From contig SXRC01000025.1 of the NCBI GenBank assembly GCA_005793655.1, positions 1 to 40,660 on the forward strand: DNA of 40,660 nt, in the 5' to 3' direction. A model generated the notes under the pieces. The model did not search any database. It saw only the letters and a list, made by a program, of their open reading frames with translations, and was not told the DNA's origin. Of this stretch, positions 1 to 7,643 are shown one piece after another; positions within the stretch are counted from its first letter, which is position 1, and each line of letters starts with the position of its first letter. The stretch comes from Actinomycetota bacterium. GTDB lineage: Bacteria > Actinomycetota > Actinomycetes > Nanopelagicales > Nanopelagicaceae. A program made the position numbers and the translations under genes.

Positions 1-24
1 GGGGTTCGAGTCCCTCACAACCCA
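1..24 (+). tRNA. 3' end of a tRNA, cut by the window edge
   Basis: The first bases read as a T-arm (GGGG, loop TTCGAGT, CCCTC, with one G-U pair), then a 7-nt acceptor strand ACAACCC and discriminator A at 24. No CCA is encoded. The anticodon lies outside the window, so the amino acid cannot be named. Confidence 0.7.
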
Positions 25-192
25 CTTAAAAAGTTCTCTAAACTTGAATACGCAACTTTTACTTGATCTCTATCCCAGAGGTAAAGACTTCTAGGTGGAA
101 GACTCCCTTCTCCTGGCTCAGGAATCTGAAAAAGAAAATTCTTTGGAAAGTTAAAAGGTGTCGAAAACAAATCATCTCTATGGCTCTGCTAG
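25..192. other. Intergenic stretch, nothing recognised
   Basis: These 168 bases lie between the tRNA 3' end and the 3' end of the first SDR gene. I see no T-tailed hairpin, repeat or credible small ORF here. A short plus-strand reading frame entering the SDR gene is best explained as an antisense shadow. Confidence 0.5.
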
Positions 193-981
193 CTACATCT
201 CACTAATTAAACCGGGCCTTGAGCCCAAACCCATCGATGCATCGATTACTGCGCCATGCAAATACGTCGAAGCCTTTGCAGCTAGAAAGATAACTAAATC
301 TGCAATCTCCTCTGGTTCAATTAAGCGTGCCTTAGGCAGATTTAAAATGAACTCACCTTTCGCCTTTTCAGACATTTTATTTAATGTACTGGCTTGAAAC
401 ATTCCGGTATTTGTTGCACCCGGTGCAATCGCAAATACATCAATATTGCTATGAACATTTTCAGCTGCTAACTGCCGAGTTAAAAATGAAACTGCAGCCT
501 TGCTCATCCCATCTGAAAGTCTAAAGTTAGGAAAAGCCTGAAATCCCCCACCAACAGAGCTAAAATTTATTAATTTCTTAACCACCGTTGAATTCTTATT
601 TAATTCAATGAAGGCTTCTGAAATCTTTAAGGCACCAAAGGCATTAATTTCCATCATTTTCAAATCTTGTGAGTCCTTATCAGTAGCATATGAATTAACA
701 GTTGCTGAACCGACTGCAGCAGCATTTACTAAAGTGTCAATTGAGCCCATCACCTCAAATGATTTTTCCAGAGCAGCTCTGATTGAGTCAGGATTACCCA
801 TATCAATAGCCAAAGCGGTAGCAGTTGGGCCGATGCTCTTTGCTAATTTCTCAGCCTCCGCCTGATTAGCTTTTTCTGTGGCAAAGGTAAACACGACGTT
901 ATCACCCTGCTGAACAAACTTTTGCACGCACGCCTGACCAATTCCACCCATGCCACCTGTAATAAAAATATTACGTGACAT
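193..981 (-). CDS. SDR-family protein with the catalytic Tyr replaced by Asp
   Basis: A 262-residue Rossmann-fold short-chain dehydrogenase/reductase. The cofactor loop TGGMGGIG is at residues 8-15, and catalytic-region serines are at 141-142. At the YxxxK position the protein reads D157-G-M-S-K161, so the general-acid Tyr is missing while the Lys is kept; NNAG is also degraded to NAAA. I chose the ATG at 981 because AGGGGTG sits just upstream; the in-frame ATG at 999 would place that ribosome site inside the gene. The next gene upstream on this strand, an alpha/beta hydrolase, ends 22 bp away, so the two are probably co-transcribed. It may be a non-catalytic binding protein, or an enzyme with altered chemistry. 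The fold is clear; the substrate is unknown. Confidence 0.85.
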   Translation of the reverse strand: MSRNIFITGGMGGIGQACVQKFVQQGDNVVFTFATEKANQAEAEKLAKSIGPTATALAIDMGNPDSIRAALEKSFEVMGSIDTLVNAAAVGSATVNSYATDKDSQDLKMMEINAFGALKISEAFIELNKNSTVVKKLINFSSVGGGFQAFPNFRLSDGMSKAAVSFLTRQLAAENVHSNIDVFAIAPGATNTGMFQASTLNKMSEKAKGEFILNLPKARLIEPEEIADLVIFLAAKASTYLHGAVIDASMGLGSRPGLISEM

Positions 982-1003
982 TATTTTCTCACCCCTCACC
1001 TAT

Positions 1004-1726
1004 TTAATTCATTAAAACGTTATTAACAGCTTTTACTAGTTGCACCAAGCCAGCGCCTCTGGGGTCGATTAAAGTGTAGTGATCTGCATCGGCAAGAAGT
1101 GTAAAGTCAATCTTTGCTGAGTTATTTTTATGCCTCTCGTAGTAATTTTTTGCAACATTAAGCGGGATAAAATCTTTTTGAGTATGCATAATCTCAACCC
1201 TGCAACTAGGCGGTGAAAGTAGAACTGGGTCTAAATCGTGGAAATTTTGGGCACTACCACCCAAATATAGATTAATTGCGCCATCGCCTAGATTCTCTTT
1301 CTCACCAGCTTGCAGATCAGCTACTGGTGATGCAGCAATGACGCCAATGCAGTTTGTAATTTTTCTAGCTGCCAAAATGGCTAGCTGTCCACCGGCTGAG
1401 TGTCCAAAAAGAATTACGTTCTTATCCGCAATTGCAGATAGTGCAGCAAGAACATCATCAAGTGATTGATAGGGACGGCCGGGCAATCTTTGATACTCAA
1501 TTAAGGCAACATAAAACCCTTGAGCAGACAGAGCAAAGGCTAAAGGTTGTAAATGTGACCGATCAATTGTTGGCCGCCAGAACCCGCCATGAATGAGAAC
1601 TAATACTGTGGGGTTACTGGTGCTTCCATAAAATTCAATCACCTGGTCTGGTGCGCCACCATAAGTAATTTTTAAATCACCGACTGGGCCACTCTGATTT
1701 ACTATATGTTCGGGTGGGTAATCCAT
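1004..1726 (-). CDS. Alpha/beta hydrolase, probable arylformamidase (N-formylkynurenine hydrolase)
   Basis: A 240-residue alpha/beta hydrolase. The oxyanion-hole motif HGGFW is at 46-50, the nucleophile elbow GHSAGG has Ser110, and the likely acid and base are Asp185 and His216 (DADHYTLID). The HGGxW motif and overall length match the animal/yeast-type kynurenine formamidases, which hydrolyse N-formylkynurenine to kynurenine and formate. The window also encodes tryptophan dioxygenase and kynureninase, the steps before and after, which supports this call. It could instead be a general carboxylesterase. No ribosome site is obvious before the ATG. A cyclase-type hydrolase at 20974 is a second candidate for the same step. 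Confidence 0.75.
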   Translation of the reverse strand: MDYPPEHIVNQSGPVGDLKITYGGAPDQVIEFYGSTSNPTVLVLIHGGFWRPTIDRSHLQPLAFALSAQGFYVALIEYQRLPGRPYQSLDDVLAALSAIADKNVILFGHSAGGQLAILAARKITNCIGVIAASPVADLQAGEKENLGDGAINLYLGGSAQNFHDLDPVLLSPPSCRVEIMHTQKDFIPLNVAKNYYERHKNNSAKIDFTLLADADHYTLIDPRGAGLVQLVKAVNNVLMN

Positions 1727-1785
1727 GGTTTAAGGAGTAATTGATACCGTTTGGTTAACTGACTTAAATGAATTTATTTTCAATA

Positions 1786-2205
1786 TTAGGTGCCTTTAAC
1801 GCCGACAGCATTTTGTAGCCAGGTAATGATTTCATTGGTGGTTGCACCGGGAGTGAAAATCTCACCAACACCTCTACTTTTTAGATTCTCTTTATCTGCC
1901 TCTGGAATTATTCCACCCCCAAAAATTACAATATTTTGCGCGTTCGCCTCTTTGAGTAAAGTTAAGATGCGATCAAAGATACTCATGTGAGCACCAGAAA
2001 GTATTGAAAGCCCAATCGCTTGGGCATCTTCTTGTATCGCTGTTGCAACAATCTGCTCTGGGCTTTGATGAAGTCCGGTATAAATTACTTCACATCCGGC
2101 ATCTCTCAACGCCCGCGCTACAACCTTTGCGCCACGATCATGCCCGTCCAAACCAGGTTTAGCTACAACAACACGTATGGGGGCAACTTGGGTTTTTTGC
2201 ACCAT
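1786..2205 (-). CDS. Small B12-binding subunit of an acyl-CoA mutase
   Basis: A 139-residue free-standing cobalamin-binding domain. The base-off/His-on signature DxHxxG is present as D20-G-H22-D-R-G25; His22 would ligate cobalt. The remainder (GLSILSGAH, then VIFGGGIIP) follows the methylmalonyl/isobutyryl-CoA mutase B12 domain. Such separate small subunits pair with a large TIM-barrel subunit, as in isobutyryl-CoA mutase; here the partner is encoded at 4590-6080. Upstream and divergent lies the MeaB-like GTPase, only 41 bp away. The ATG at 2205 has no ribosome site but has TAAGTT 6 nt upstream, suggesting a leaderless transcript. Confidence 0.92.
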   Translation of the reverse strand: MVQKTQVAPIRVVVAKPGLDGHDRGAKVVARALRDAGCEVIYTGLHQSPEQIVATAIQEDAQAIGLSILSGAHMSIFDRILTLLKEANAQNIVIFGGGIIPEADKENLKSRGVGEIFTPGATTNEIITWLQNAVGVKGT

Positions 2206-2211
2206 GGCTTC

Positions 2212-2217
2212 AACTTA
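2212..2217 (-). promoter_or_regulatory. -10 box of a probable leaderless transcript (B12 subunit)
   Basis: TAAGTT ends 6 nt before the ATG at 2205 on the minus strand, with no ribosome site between. It lies back to back with the -10 box of the meaB-like gene in a 41-bp gap. Confidence 0.45.
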
Positions 2218-2233
2218 TCATGAAATTTTATCG

Positions 2234-2239
2234 TAGGGT
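2234..2239 (+). promoter_or_regulatory. -10 box of a probable leaderless transcript (meaB-like gene)
   Basis: TAGGGT ends 7 nt before the ATG at 2247; the intervening TTTAGACC-like stretch offers no ribosome site. Confidence 0.45.
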
Positions 2240-2246
2240 TTAGACC

Positions 2247-3011
2247 ATGAGCCAAAAAATTGATCCAGAGATCCTGCGTGAAGTACAGCAGGGCAATAGA
2301 CAAATTTTGGCAAAGGCAATTACCCAGATTGAAAACTCAAATAAAAAAATTGAGGTTCCTGATCTAATCTCTTCAATACAAGTTTTAGGGGTTACTGGTG
2401 CTCCAGGTGTTGGAAAATCAACAACAGTTAATTGCCTGGTTAAATACTTGCGCCAAAAAAATCTATCGGTTGCGGTTTTAGCAGTTGATCCCTCATCTCC
2501 AATCTCAGGAGGTGCATTACTTGGTGATCGAATCAGACTTACTGAACATTTTACTGACGCAAAAGTTTTTATTCGCTCCCTTGCCACCAGGGGGCATCTT
2601 GGTGGGTTGTCAGAGTCCACGGAGGCTATTTTAAAATTAATAAAACATGCAGCATTCGACTTTATCATTGTTGAAACAGTCGGCGTCGGTCAAAGTGAGG
2701 TTGAAGTAATGGGCGCAGTTGATACTGTGTGTGTAGTTTTAGCTCCTGGCATGGGTGATGGTATTCAAGCTGCAAAGGCTGGATTATTAGAAATTGGTGA
2801 TATCTATCTAGTGAACAAATCTGACCGAGAAGGAGCTGAACAAACAAAGGTAGATATTGAAAAATCCATTGCAATGTCTGCGCTAATCAGAAATAATAGT
2901 TTTTCTTGGACCCCGCCAGTCTTACTAGGTTCAATGCAGCAGGACTTGGGAGTGACAGATCTAATCTTGCAGATCGAAAATCATAGAAAGGCGTGTAATC
3001 TTGAAAACTAG
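2247..3011 (+). CDS. meaB: MeaB/ArgK-family G-protein chaperone of the B12 mutase
   Basis: A 254-residue P-loop GTPase. Walker A GAPGVGKST is at 51-59, followed by the family segments DPSSPISGGALLGDR and VETVGVGQSE, then base motif NKSD. MeaB proteins load and protect adenosylcobalamin in acyl-CoA mutases, so its place beside the B12 subunit fits. It is shorter than the roughly 320-residue family norm; the C-terminal dimerisation arm appears reduced. The start ATG has TAGGGT 7 nt upstream and no ribosome site. Its stop overlaps the TTG start of the anthranilate-type ligase by 11 bp, so the two are translationally linked. Confidence 0.92.
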   Translation: MSQKIDPEILREVQQGNRQILAKAITQIENSNKKIEVPDLISSIQVLGVTGAPGVGKSTTVNCLVKYLRQKNLSVAVLAVDPSSPISGGALLGDRIRLTEHFTDAKVFIRSLATRGHLGGLSESTEAILKLIKHAAFDFIIVETVGVGQSEVEVMGAVDTVCVVLAPGMGDGIQAAKAGLLEIGDIYLVNKSDREGAEQTKVDIEKSIAMSALIRNNSFSWTPPVLLGSMQQDLGVTDLILQIENHRKACNLEN

Positions 3012-4593
3012 GAGCACTCAAGTAGATAGCTTTGCATTTGGAAATTTACCAAAAGCTTCGACTTGGCCAGATTTTATTTTAGATCATCCAAGTGCTACCT
3101 ATCCAGAGTATTTAAATGCCAGCACAGAGTTACTGGAAAAGACGATTGCCCTCGTAGGGGGTAATAAAATTGCTCTCGTTGCAGCAGATGCAACATTGAC
3201 TTACCTACAGTTGCTGCATTTAGTAAATCAAATAGCAAATTACTTTCAAGATCAAGGTGTAGTTTCTGGCAACAGAATTGCCATTAGGAGTCCAAATAAT
3301 GCTTTATCAGTGGCAATTTGGCTGGCAATTTTGCGTGTGGGCGCAATCGCAGTAACTACAATCCCACTTCAACGTGCTTCTGAGTTAGAAAAAATTGTTG
3401 ATATTGCCAAGGTTCAGTTTGCTTTAATTGATCACCGCTTCATGGATGAGTGGAATGGGGTTACAAATTTTCAAGGAGAAACCTACGTCGTAGGAGGTGA
3501 TAGTGATTTTGATAAGCAGGTATCGCTTCAATCTGTTGATTTTACTGCCCACAATACGTTATCAACTGATGTCAGTATCTTAGCCTTCACATCTGGCTCA
3601 ACTGGCTTGCCAAAAGCAACAATGCATTTTCACCGAGATATATTGGCAATAGCAGATACTTTTTCCCAACATATTGTTAAGCCAACTGCTGATGATATTT
3701 TTGCAGGTAGCCCGCCAATTGCTTTTACCTTTGGCTTAGGTGGGCTAGTGATATTTCCATTAAGAGTTGGAGCCACCTCAGTGTTGCTTGAAAATGCGGC
3801 CCCAGCAGTGCTCTTAGATAAAATTATTGAGCACAAGGTCACTTGTTTGTTTACCGCCCCAACTGCATATCGGGCCATGCTCCCACTTTTATCCGCTAAG
3901 CAGCCATCAACTCTTCGAAGGTGTATTTCAGCAGGTGAGCATTTACCATTGGCTACTTGGAACGCATGGTTTGCCGCAACTGGAAATAAGTTAATTGATG
4001 GAATTGGTGCGACAGAATTACTTCATATTTTTATATCAGCGAGTGATGATGAAATAGTGCCAGGCATGACTGGTAAACCAGTGCCAGGTTATCAAGCAAA
4101 AATTGTCAATGAAGATTTTCAAGATGTTGCAGATGGAGAGCAAGGATTCTTAGCAGTAAAAGGACCAACAGGTTGTAGATATTTAAATGATGCAAGGCAA
4201 GAAAAATATGTAAAAGATGGTTGGAATTTAACTGGAGATATTTATACTAAGAGTGCAGCCGGATATTTCAAATATGAGTCCCGCGCTGATGACATGATTA
4301 TTTCAAGTGGATACAACATCGCAGCCCCAGAGGTTGAAAATGCTCTATTACTTCATGAGTGTGTGGCAGAGGTAGCAGTCGTAGGAGCTGCTGATCTTGA
4401 TCGGGGAATGATTGTTTCAGCCTATGTTGTGCTGCGCCCTAATTACTCCCCTTCAGATGCTCTGTGTAAGGAGCTGCAAGATCATGTTAAAAATAAAATT
4501 GCGCCATATAAATACCCCAGATCACTGCAATTTGTAGATACCCTGCCGAAAACAACAACTGGCAAATTACAAAGATTTAGATTAAAAAGCTAA
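3001..4593 (+). CDS. Benzoate/2-aminobenzoate-CoA ligase (AMP-forming)
   Basis: A 530-residue adenylate-forming enzyme of the benzoate-CoA ligase subfamily. The P-loop TSGSTGLPK is at about 197-205 and is followed by MHFHRD; GIGATELL, LTGD and the C-terminal TTTGK lysine are all present. The stretch after the P-loop (PPIAFTFGLGG, FPLRVGA, FTAPTAYRAM) is the form I associate with 2-aminobenzoate-CoA ligases rather than fatty-acid ligases. Predicted reaction: anthranilate + CoA + ATP -> 2-aminobenzoyl-CoA + AMP + PPi, feeding the fused monooxygenase/reductase at 14601. The start is TTG, the only usable initiation codon, overlapping the meaB-like gene. Its stop interlocks with the mutase gene. 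Benzoate or another aryl acid cannot be excluded. Confidence 0.85.
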   Translation: MKTRSTQVDSFAFGNLPKASTWPDFILDHPSATYPEYLNASTELLEKTIALVGGNKIALVAADATLTYLQLLHLVNQIANYFQDQGVVSGNRIAIRSPNNALSVAIWLAILRVGAIAVTTIPLQRASELEKIVDIAKVQFALIDHRFMDEWNGVTNFQGETYVVGGDSDFDKQVSLQSVDFTAHNTLSTDVSILAFTSGSTGLPKATMHFHRDILAIADTFSQHIVKPTADDIFAGSPPIAFTFGLGGLVIFPLRVGATSVLLENAAPAVLLDKIIEHKVTCLFTAPTAYRAMLPLLSAKQPSTLRRCISAGEHLPLATWNAWFAATGNKLIDGIGATELLHIFISASDDEIVPGMTGKPVPGYQAKIVNEDFQDVADGEQGFLAVKGPTGCRYLNDARQEKYVKDGWNLTGDIYTKSAAGYFKYESRADDMIISSGYNIAAPEVENALLLHECVAEVAVVGAADLDRGMIVSAYVVLRPNYSPSDALCKELQDHVKNKIAPYKYPRSLQFVDTLPKTTTGKLQRFRLKS

Positions 4594-6080
4594 AAAGCTT
4601 TTGTTGGTTGCCACTTTCCGTAAACTTTGCGTAACTCCCCCACAATCTCACCTACCGTTGCATAGTTTTTAACCGCTAGCACTGTAGCTTCCATAATGTT
4701 CTCACCTGATTTTGCCACCGCTAATAGATTGCTTAAGGCAACTGCTACAACTTTATTATCCCTACTAGTACGCACTTGCTTTAAGGAGTTCACCTGATCA
4801 GATTCACTTTTAGGATTAATTTCAAATTGCTTAAATGGCGCTGACTCAGACTGAAATATGTTTACTCCAACTACTTTTTTTGTACCCGATTCAATAGCAT
4901 TTGTTAGCGCATAGGCATTTTCAGATATTTCACTGACAAAATATCCATTGTTAACACACTCCAGTGCACCCCCTCGTTTTTCAATACTTTCTAATAATTT
5001 CCAAATTTCACTCTCTAATGAATCGGTCATGCGCTCCAATTCAAAACTGCCAGCAAGAGGATCTGTTGAGTCCAATATGCCACTTTCGAAAGCAACTACT
5101 TGCTGAGTTCGCAGCGCCAATGTAGCGGCCTCCTCCGTTGGGACTCCCAGTGCTTCATCAAAGGCGGAGACATGCATAGTTTGAATTCCACCCAATGCAG
5201 CAGCCATCATTTCAATTGATGTTCGAATAACATTATTCATCGATTGTTGCGCTGTTAATGATGAGCCAGCAGTAAATGCAAAAATTCTTAATTTTTCAGA
5301 TGCTGGATCTTTTGTTTGGTATTTTTCCCGCATTAATTTTGCCCAAACTCTTCTTGCTGCACGAAATTTTGCAATCTCAGGTAGAAAATCAATATTTGAT
5401 GATAAAAATGTAAAAAGTGTAGGAGCAACTGAATCAACTGAAACCCCGCGCAAGACTGCCCGATCTAAGTACTCCCGGGCATTAGCAAATGTAAATGCAA
5501 CCTCCTGGACAGCTGTAGATCCGGCCTCTCGTATGTGATAACCACTCATAGCCAATGGCACCCATTTTGGAATTTTAGTTGCGATATATTCAATTACATC
5601 AACAGATAGTTTCAGCCCAGCCTCAGCTGGAAATATTTGTGTACCACGGGCAACATACTCTTTTAATACATCATTTTGAATAAACATTCCAAATTTATTT
5701 GGATCAACACCTTGTTTTTCTGCTAAGGCAATAAACATGGCAGCCCAGATATAACCGATAGAATTTGCAGTTGTTCGAACTTGGCTGATCTTCTCTAATG
5801 GAATTCCATCCATTAATATCTCAATATCTGCTAGCGAATCTATTGCTACTCCAACTCGACCCACCTCACCTAAGGCAAGTGGATCATCAGAATCAAGACC
5901 TAGTTGAGTTGGTAAGTCCAAGGCCACGCTGAACCCAGTTAGACCCTGATCTAGTAGAAGTTTAAAACGTGCATTTGTCTCAGTTGGTGTGCCAAACCCA
6001 CCGTACTGACCCATTGTCCAAACACCTGATGAGCTATTTATGCCTCTTGTGTATGGGTACTCACCGGGATTTTCTAACAT
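4590..6080 (-). CDS. Large (catalytic) subunit of a non-canonical B12-dependent acyl-CoA mutase
   Basis: A 496-residue TIM-barrel subunit of the methylmalonyl-CoA mutase superfamily, lacking a B12 domain. Core motifs are intact: PYTRG (9-13), ALDLPTQ, GEVGRVGVAIDSL, and SGYH with His182. Two substrate-carboxylate determinants of true methylmalonyl-CoA mutase are changed. The Tyr-bearing YPTMY loop is deleted (residues 13-20), and the Arg equivalent to Arg207 of the Propionibacterium enzyme is Lys157. The N-terminus begins directly at PGEYPYTRG, shorter than usual, but the gene upstream ends only 3 bp away and AAGGA precedes the ATG, so the start is firm. It probably isomerises an acyl-CoA other than methylmalonyl-CoA; an aromatic acyl-CoA mutase of the anaerobic indoleacetate pathway type is one option. 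Confidence 0.88.
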   Translation of the reverse strand: MLENPGEYPYTRGINSSSGVWTMGQYGGFGTPTETNARFKLLLDQGLTGFSVALDLPTQLGLDSDDPLALGEVGRVGVAIDSLADIEILMDGIPLEKISQVRTTANSIGYIWAAMFIALAEKQGVDPNKFGMFIQNDVLKEYVARGTQIFPAEAGLKLSVDVIEYIATKIPKWVPLAMSGYHIREAGSTAVQEVAFTFANAREYLDRAVLRGVSVDSVAPTLFTFLSSNIDFLPEIAKFRAARRVWAKLMREKYQTKDPASEKLRIFAFTAGSSLTAQQSMNNVIRTSIEMMAAALGGIQTMHVSAFDEALGVPTEEAATLALRTQQVVAFESGILDSTDPLAGSFELERMTDSLESEIWKLLESIEKRGGALECVNNGYFVSEISENAYALTNAIESGTKKVVGVNIFQSESAPFKQFEINPKSESDQVNSLKQVRTSRDNKVVAVALSNLLAVAKSGENIMEATVLAVKNYATVGEIVGELRKVYGKWQPTKAF

Positions 6081-6083
6081 TAT

Positions 6084-7643
6084 TTATTTTCCTTCAGCTT
6101 CAAGTTGCTGCTTCAGTAATTTCTTTGAAATCTTACCAGTTGAATTTAATGGAAACTCAGTGACAATTCGTAAATCTTTTGGCTTCTTATATGAGGCCAT
6201 TTTTAACTTACAATGTTCTAAAATCCTACTTTTAATTTCATCCTGAGTAATCAGCGCATTAGGATCAATTGTCACCATGGCAGTTACTCGCTGACCCCAC
6301 TCGACATCATTGATGCCCATAACAGCAACCTCTCGTACCTCAGGTATTTCAGCAATCACATCCTCGATCTCACGCGGATATATGTTGTAACCACCACTAA
6401 TAATCATCTCGCCTTTGCGATCGACTAAGTAAAGTCGATTATCCCCATCAAATCGGCCAAGATCACCAGTGTGCAACCATCCATCTCTAACGGCTTTAGT
6501 GACAGTTGCATCTTGTCCAGCAGCTCCGTAATACCCATGCATAACATGATCACCGCGAGTTATCACTTCACCAATTTCACCCACGGATACCTCATGACCT
6601 TTCTCATCCACAATTAATACTTCAACACCCACACATGCATGACCAGCACTTGTTAACACCTCTGGGTTTTTAAATAAACCTAATTCATGGTCGGCCTCAT
6701 TTAAGACCGTGACAGGTGGAATCGCCTCCACTAGACCGTAATACTGCACCATATTTTTACTGACCCGCTCGTAACATTGTTTTATCTGCTCCGGTGGCAT
6801 TGGCGCACCTGCGTAGCCAAGAAGTTTTAAATTTGATAATTTTTCAGTTGTTATCCCATCTACTGTTAGTAATCGAGCCACCATCGTTGGAACTAAGGCG
6901 GTTGCATTTCCGCCTCTATTTTGGATCACATCAATTAACTCCTCAGGATCATACTTTTCCAAAATTATCTGTTTACCGCCATAGGCAAAGTAAGGCAGGA
7001 CAAACAAACCACTTGTGTGTGTAATAGGACCGGCGTGAATCCAACAATCACTTTCATTTGGTATACGCTTAAAAATATCTGAAATTATGTTACTCATACT
7101 TGCAGTTCTATTTCGATGAGTTCTAATTGCCCCTTTTGGATTACCTGTTGTGCCAGAGCTGTAATTTAATGAAACGAGTGCATCAGGCGAGATCGCTGAA
7201 GAAAAAGGATTTGACTCTTGCTTGGCTAAGAAGGCCTCATAAGGCAAAGTTTTTTCATGATCACCATGAATAAGAATCACATGCTCTACAAGACCTCTAA
7301 CGGGTGCAGAGGCATCCCAGAATTTAGCATCGACAATAAGCGCCTTCGCCTGGCAATCATTTGCAATACGCACCCAATCATTAGGGTGTAGGCGATAATT
7401 AAGTGCAACCCGACATAAACCAGCTGTGCTGATACCTAAATCACTTTCAATGTAGCTACTTTGGTTGTACTGAAGATCTAAAACTCGATCACCTAAATTT
7501 AATCCCAAAGATTTTAAGCCTCTGGCAAGCTGAAAGATTCTTGAACCAATTTGTCCATAAGTCAATGAGCCTTCTGAACTTTCTACCGCTACTTGGTTGC
7601 CATATTTTTTCATAGATCTTGAAACAAGTGTTCCTACATCCAT
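6084..7643 (-). CDS. AMP-forming acyl-CoA ligase (FadD-like), substrate unknown
   Basis: A 519-residue adenylate-forming ligase. The P-loop YSSGTTGNPKG is at 161-171, with GWLHTGDLG, then DRKGEMIISGGYNIYPREIE, and the C-terminal catalytic lysine in NSTGK. It belongs to the fatty/aryl-acid CoA ligase group, distinct from the benzoate-type enzyme at 3001. It lies in a tight minus-strand operon (10867 to 4590), overlapping the ADP-forming synthetase by 1 bp and followed after 3 bp by the mutase large subunit. That context suggests it activates the acid whose CoA ester is then rearranged. The exact substrate cannot be read from sequence. Confidence 0.85.
   Translation of the reverse strand: MDVGTLVSRSMKKYGNQVAVESSEGSLTYGQIGSRIFQLARGLKSLGLNLGDRVLDLQYNQSSYIESDLGISTAGLCRVALNYRLHPNDWVRIANDCQAKALIVDAKFWDASAPVRGLVEHVILIHGDHEKTLPYEAFLAKQESNPFSSAISPDALVSLNYSSGTTGNPKGAIRTHRNRTASMSNIISDIFKRIPNESDCWIHAGPITHTSGLFVLPYFAYGGKQIILEKYDPEELIDVIQNRGGNATALVPTMVARLLTVDGITTEKLSNLKLLGYAGAPMPPEQIKQCYERVSKNMVQYYGLVEAIPPVTVLNEADHELGLFKNPEVLTSAGHACVGVEVLIVDEKGHEVSVGEIGEVITRGDHVMHGYYGAAGQDATVTKAVRDGWLHTGDLGRFDGDNRLYLVDRKGEMIISGGYNIYPREIEDVIAEIPEVREVAVMGINDVEWGQRVTAMVTIDPNALITQDEIKSRILEHCKLKMASYKKPKDLRIVTEFPLNSTGKISKKLLKQQLEAEGK

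Noticed and set aside
158..397. 79-residue plus-strand open frame at the left end
   Set aside because: Most of it is antisense to the SDR gene, with no family resemblance and no ribosome site, so it is not a supported gene.
2240..2668. 142-residue minus-strand open frame inside the meaB-like gene
   Set aside because: It lies wholly antisense to a clear P-loop GTPase, has a low-complexity composition and shows no recognisable domain; it is a shadow frame.
4590..6080. Ordinary methylmalonyl-CoA mutase for propionate metabolism
   Set aside because: The carboxylate-binding Tyr loop and Arg are absent, no epimerase or propionyl-CoA carboxylase is nearby, and a methylcitrate operon is present.
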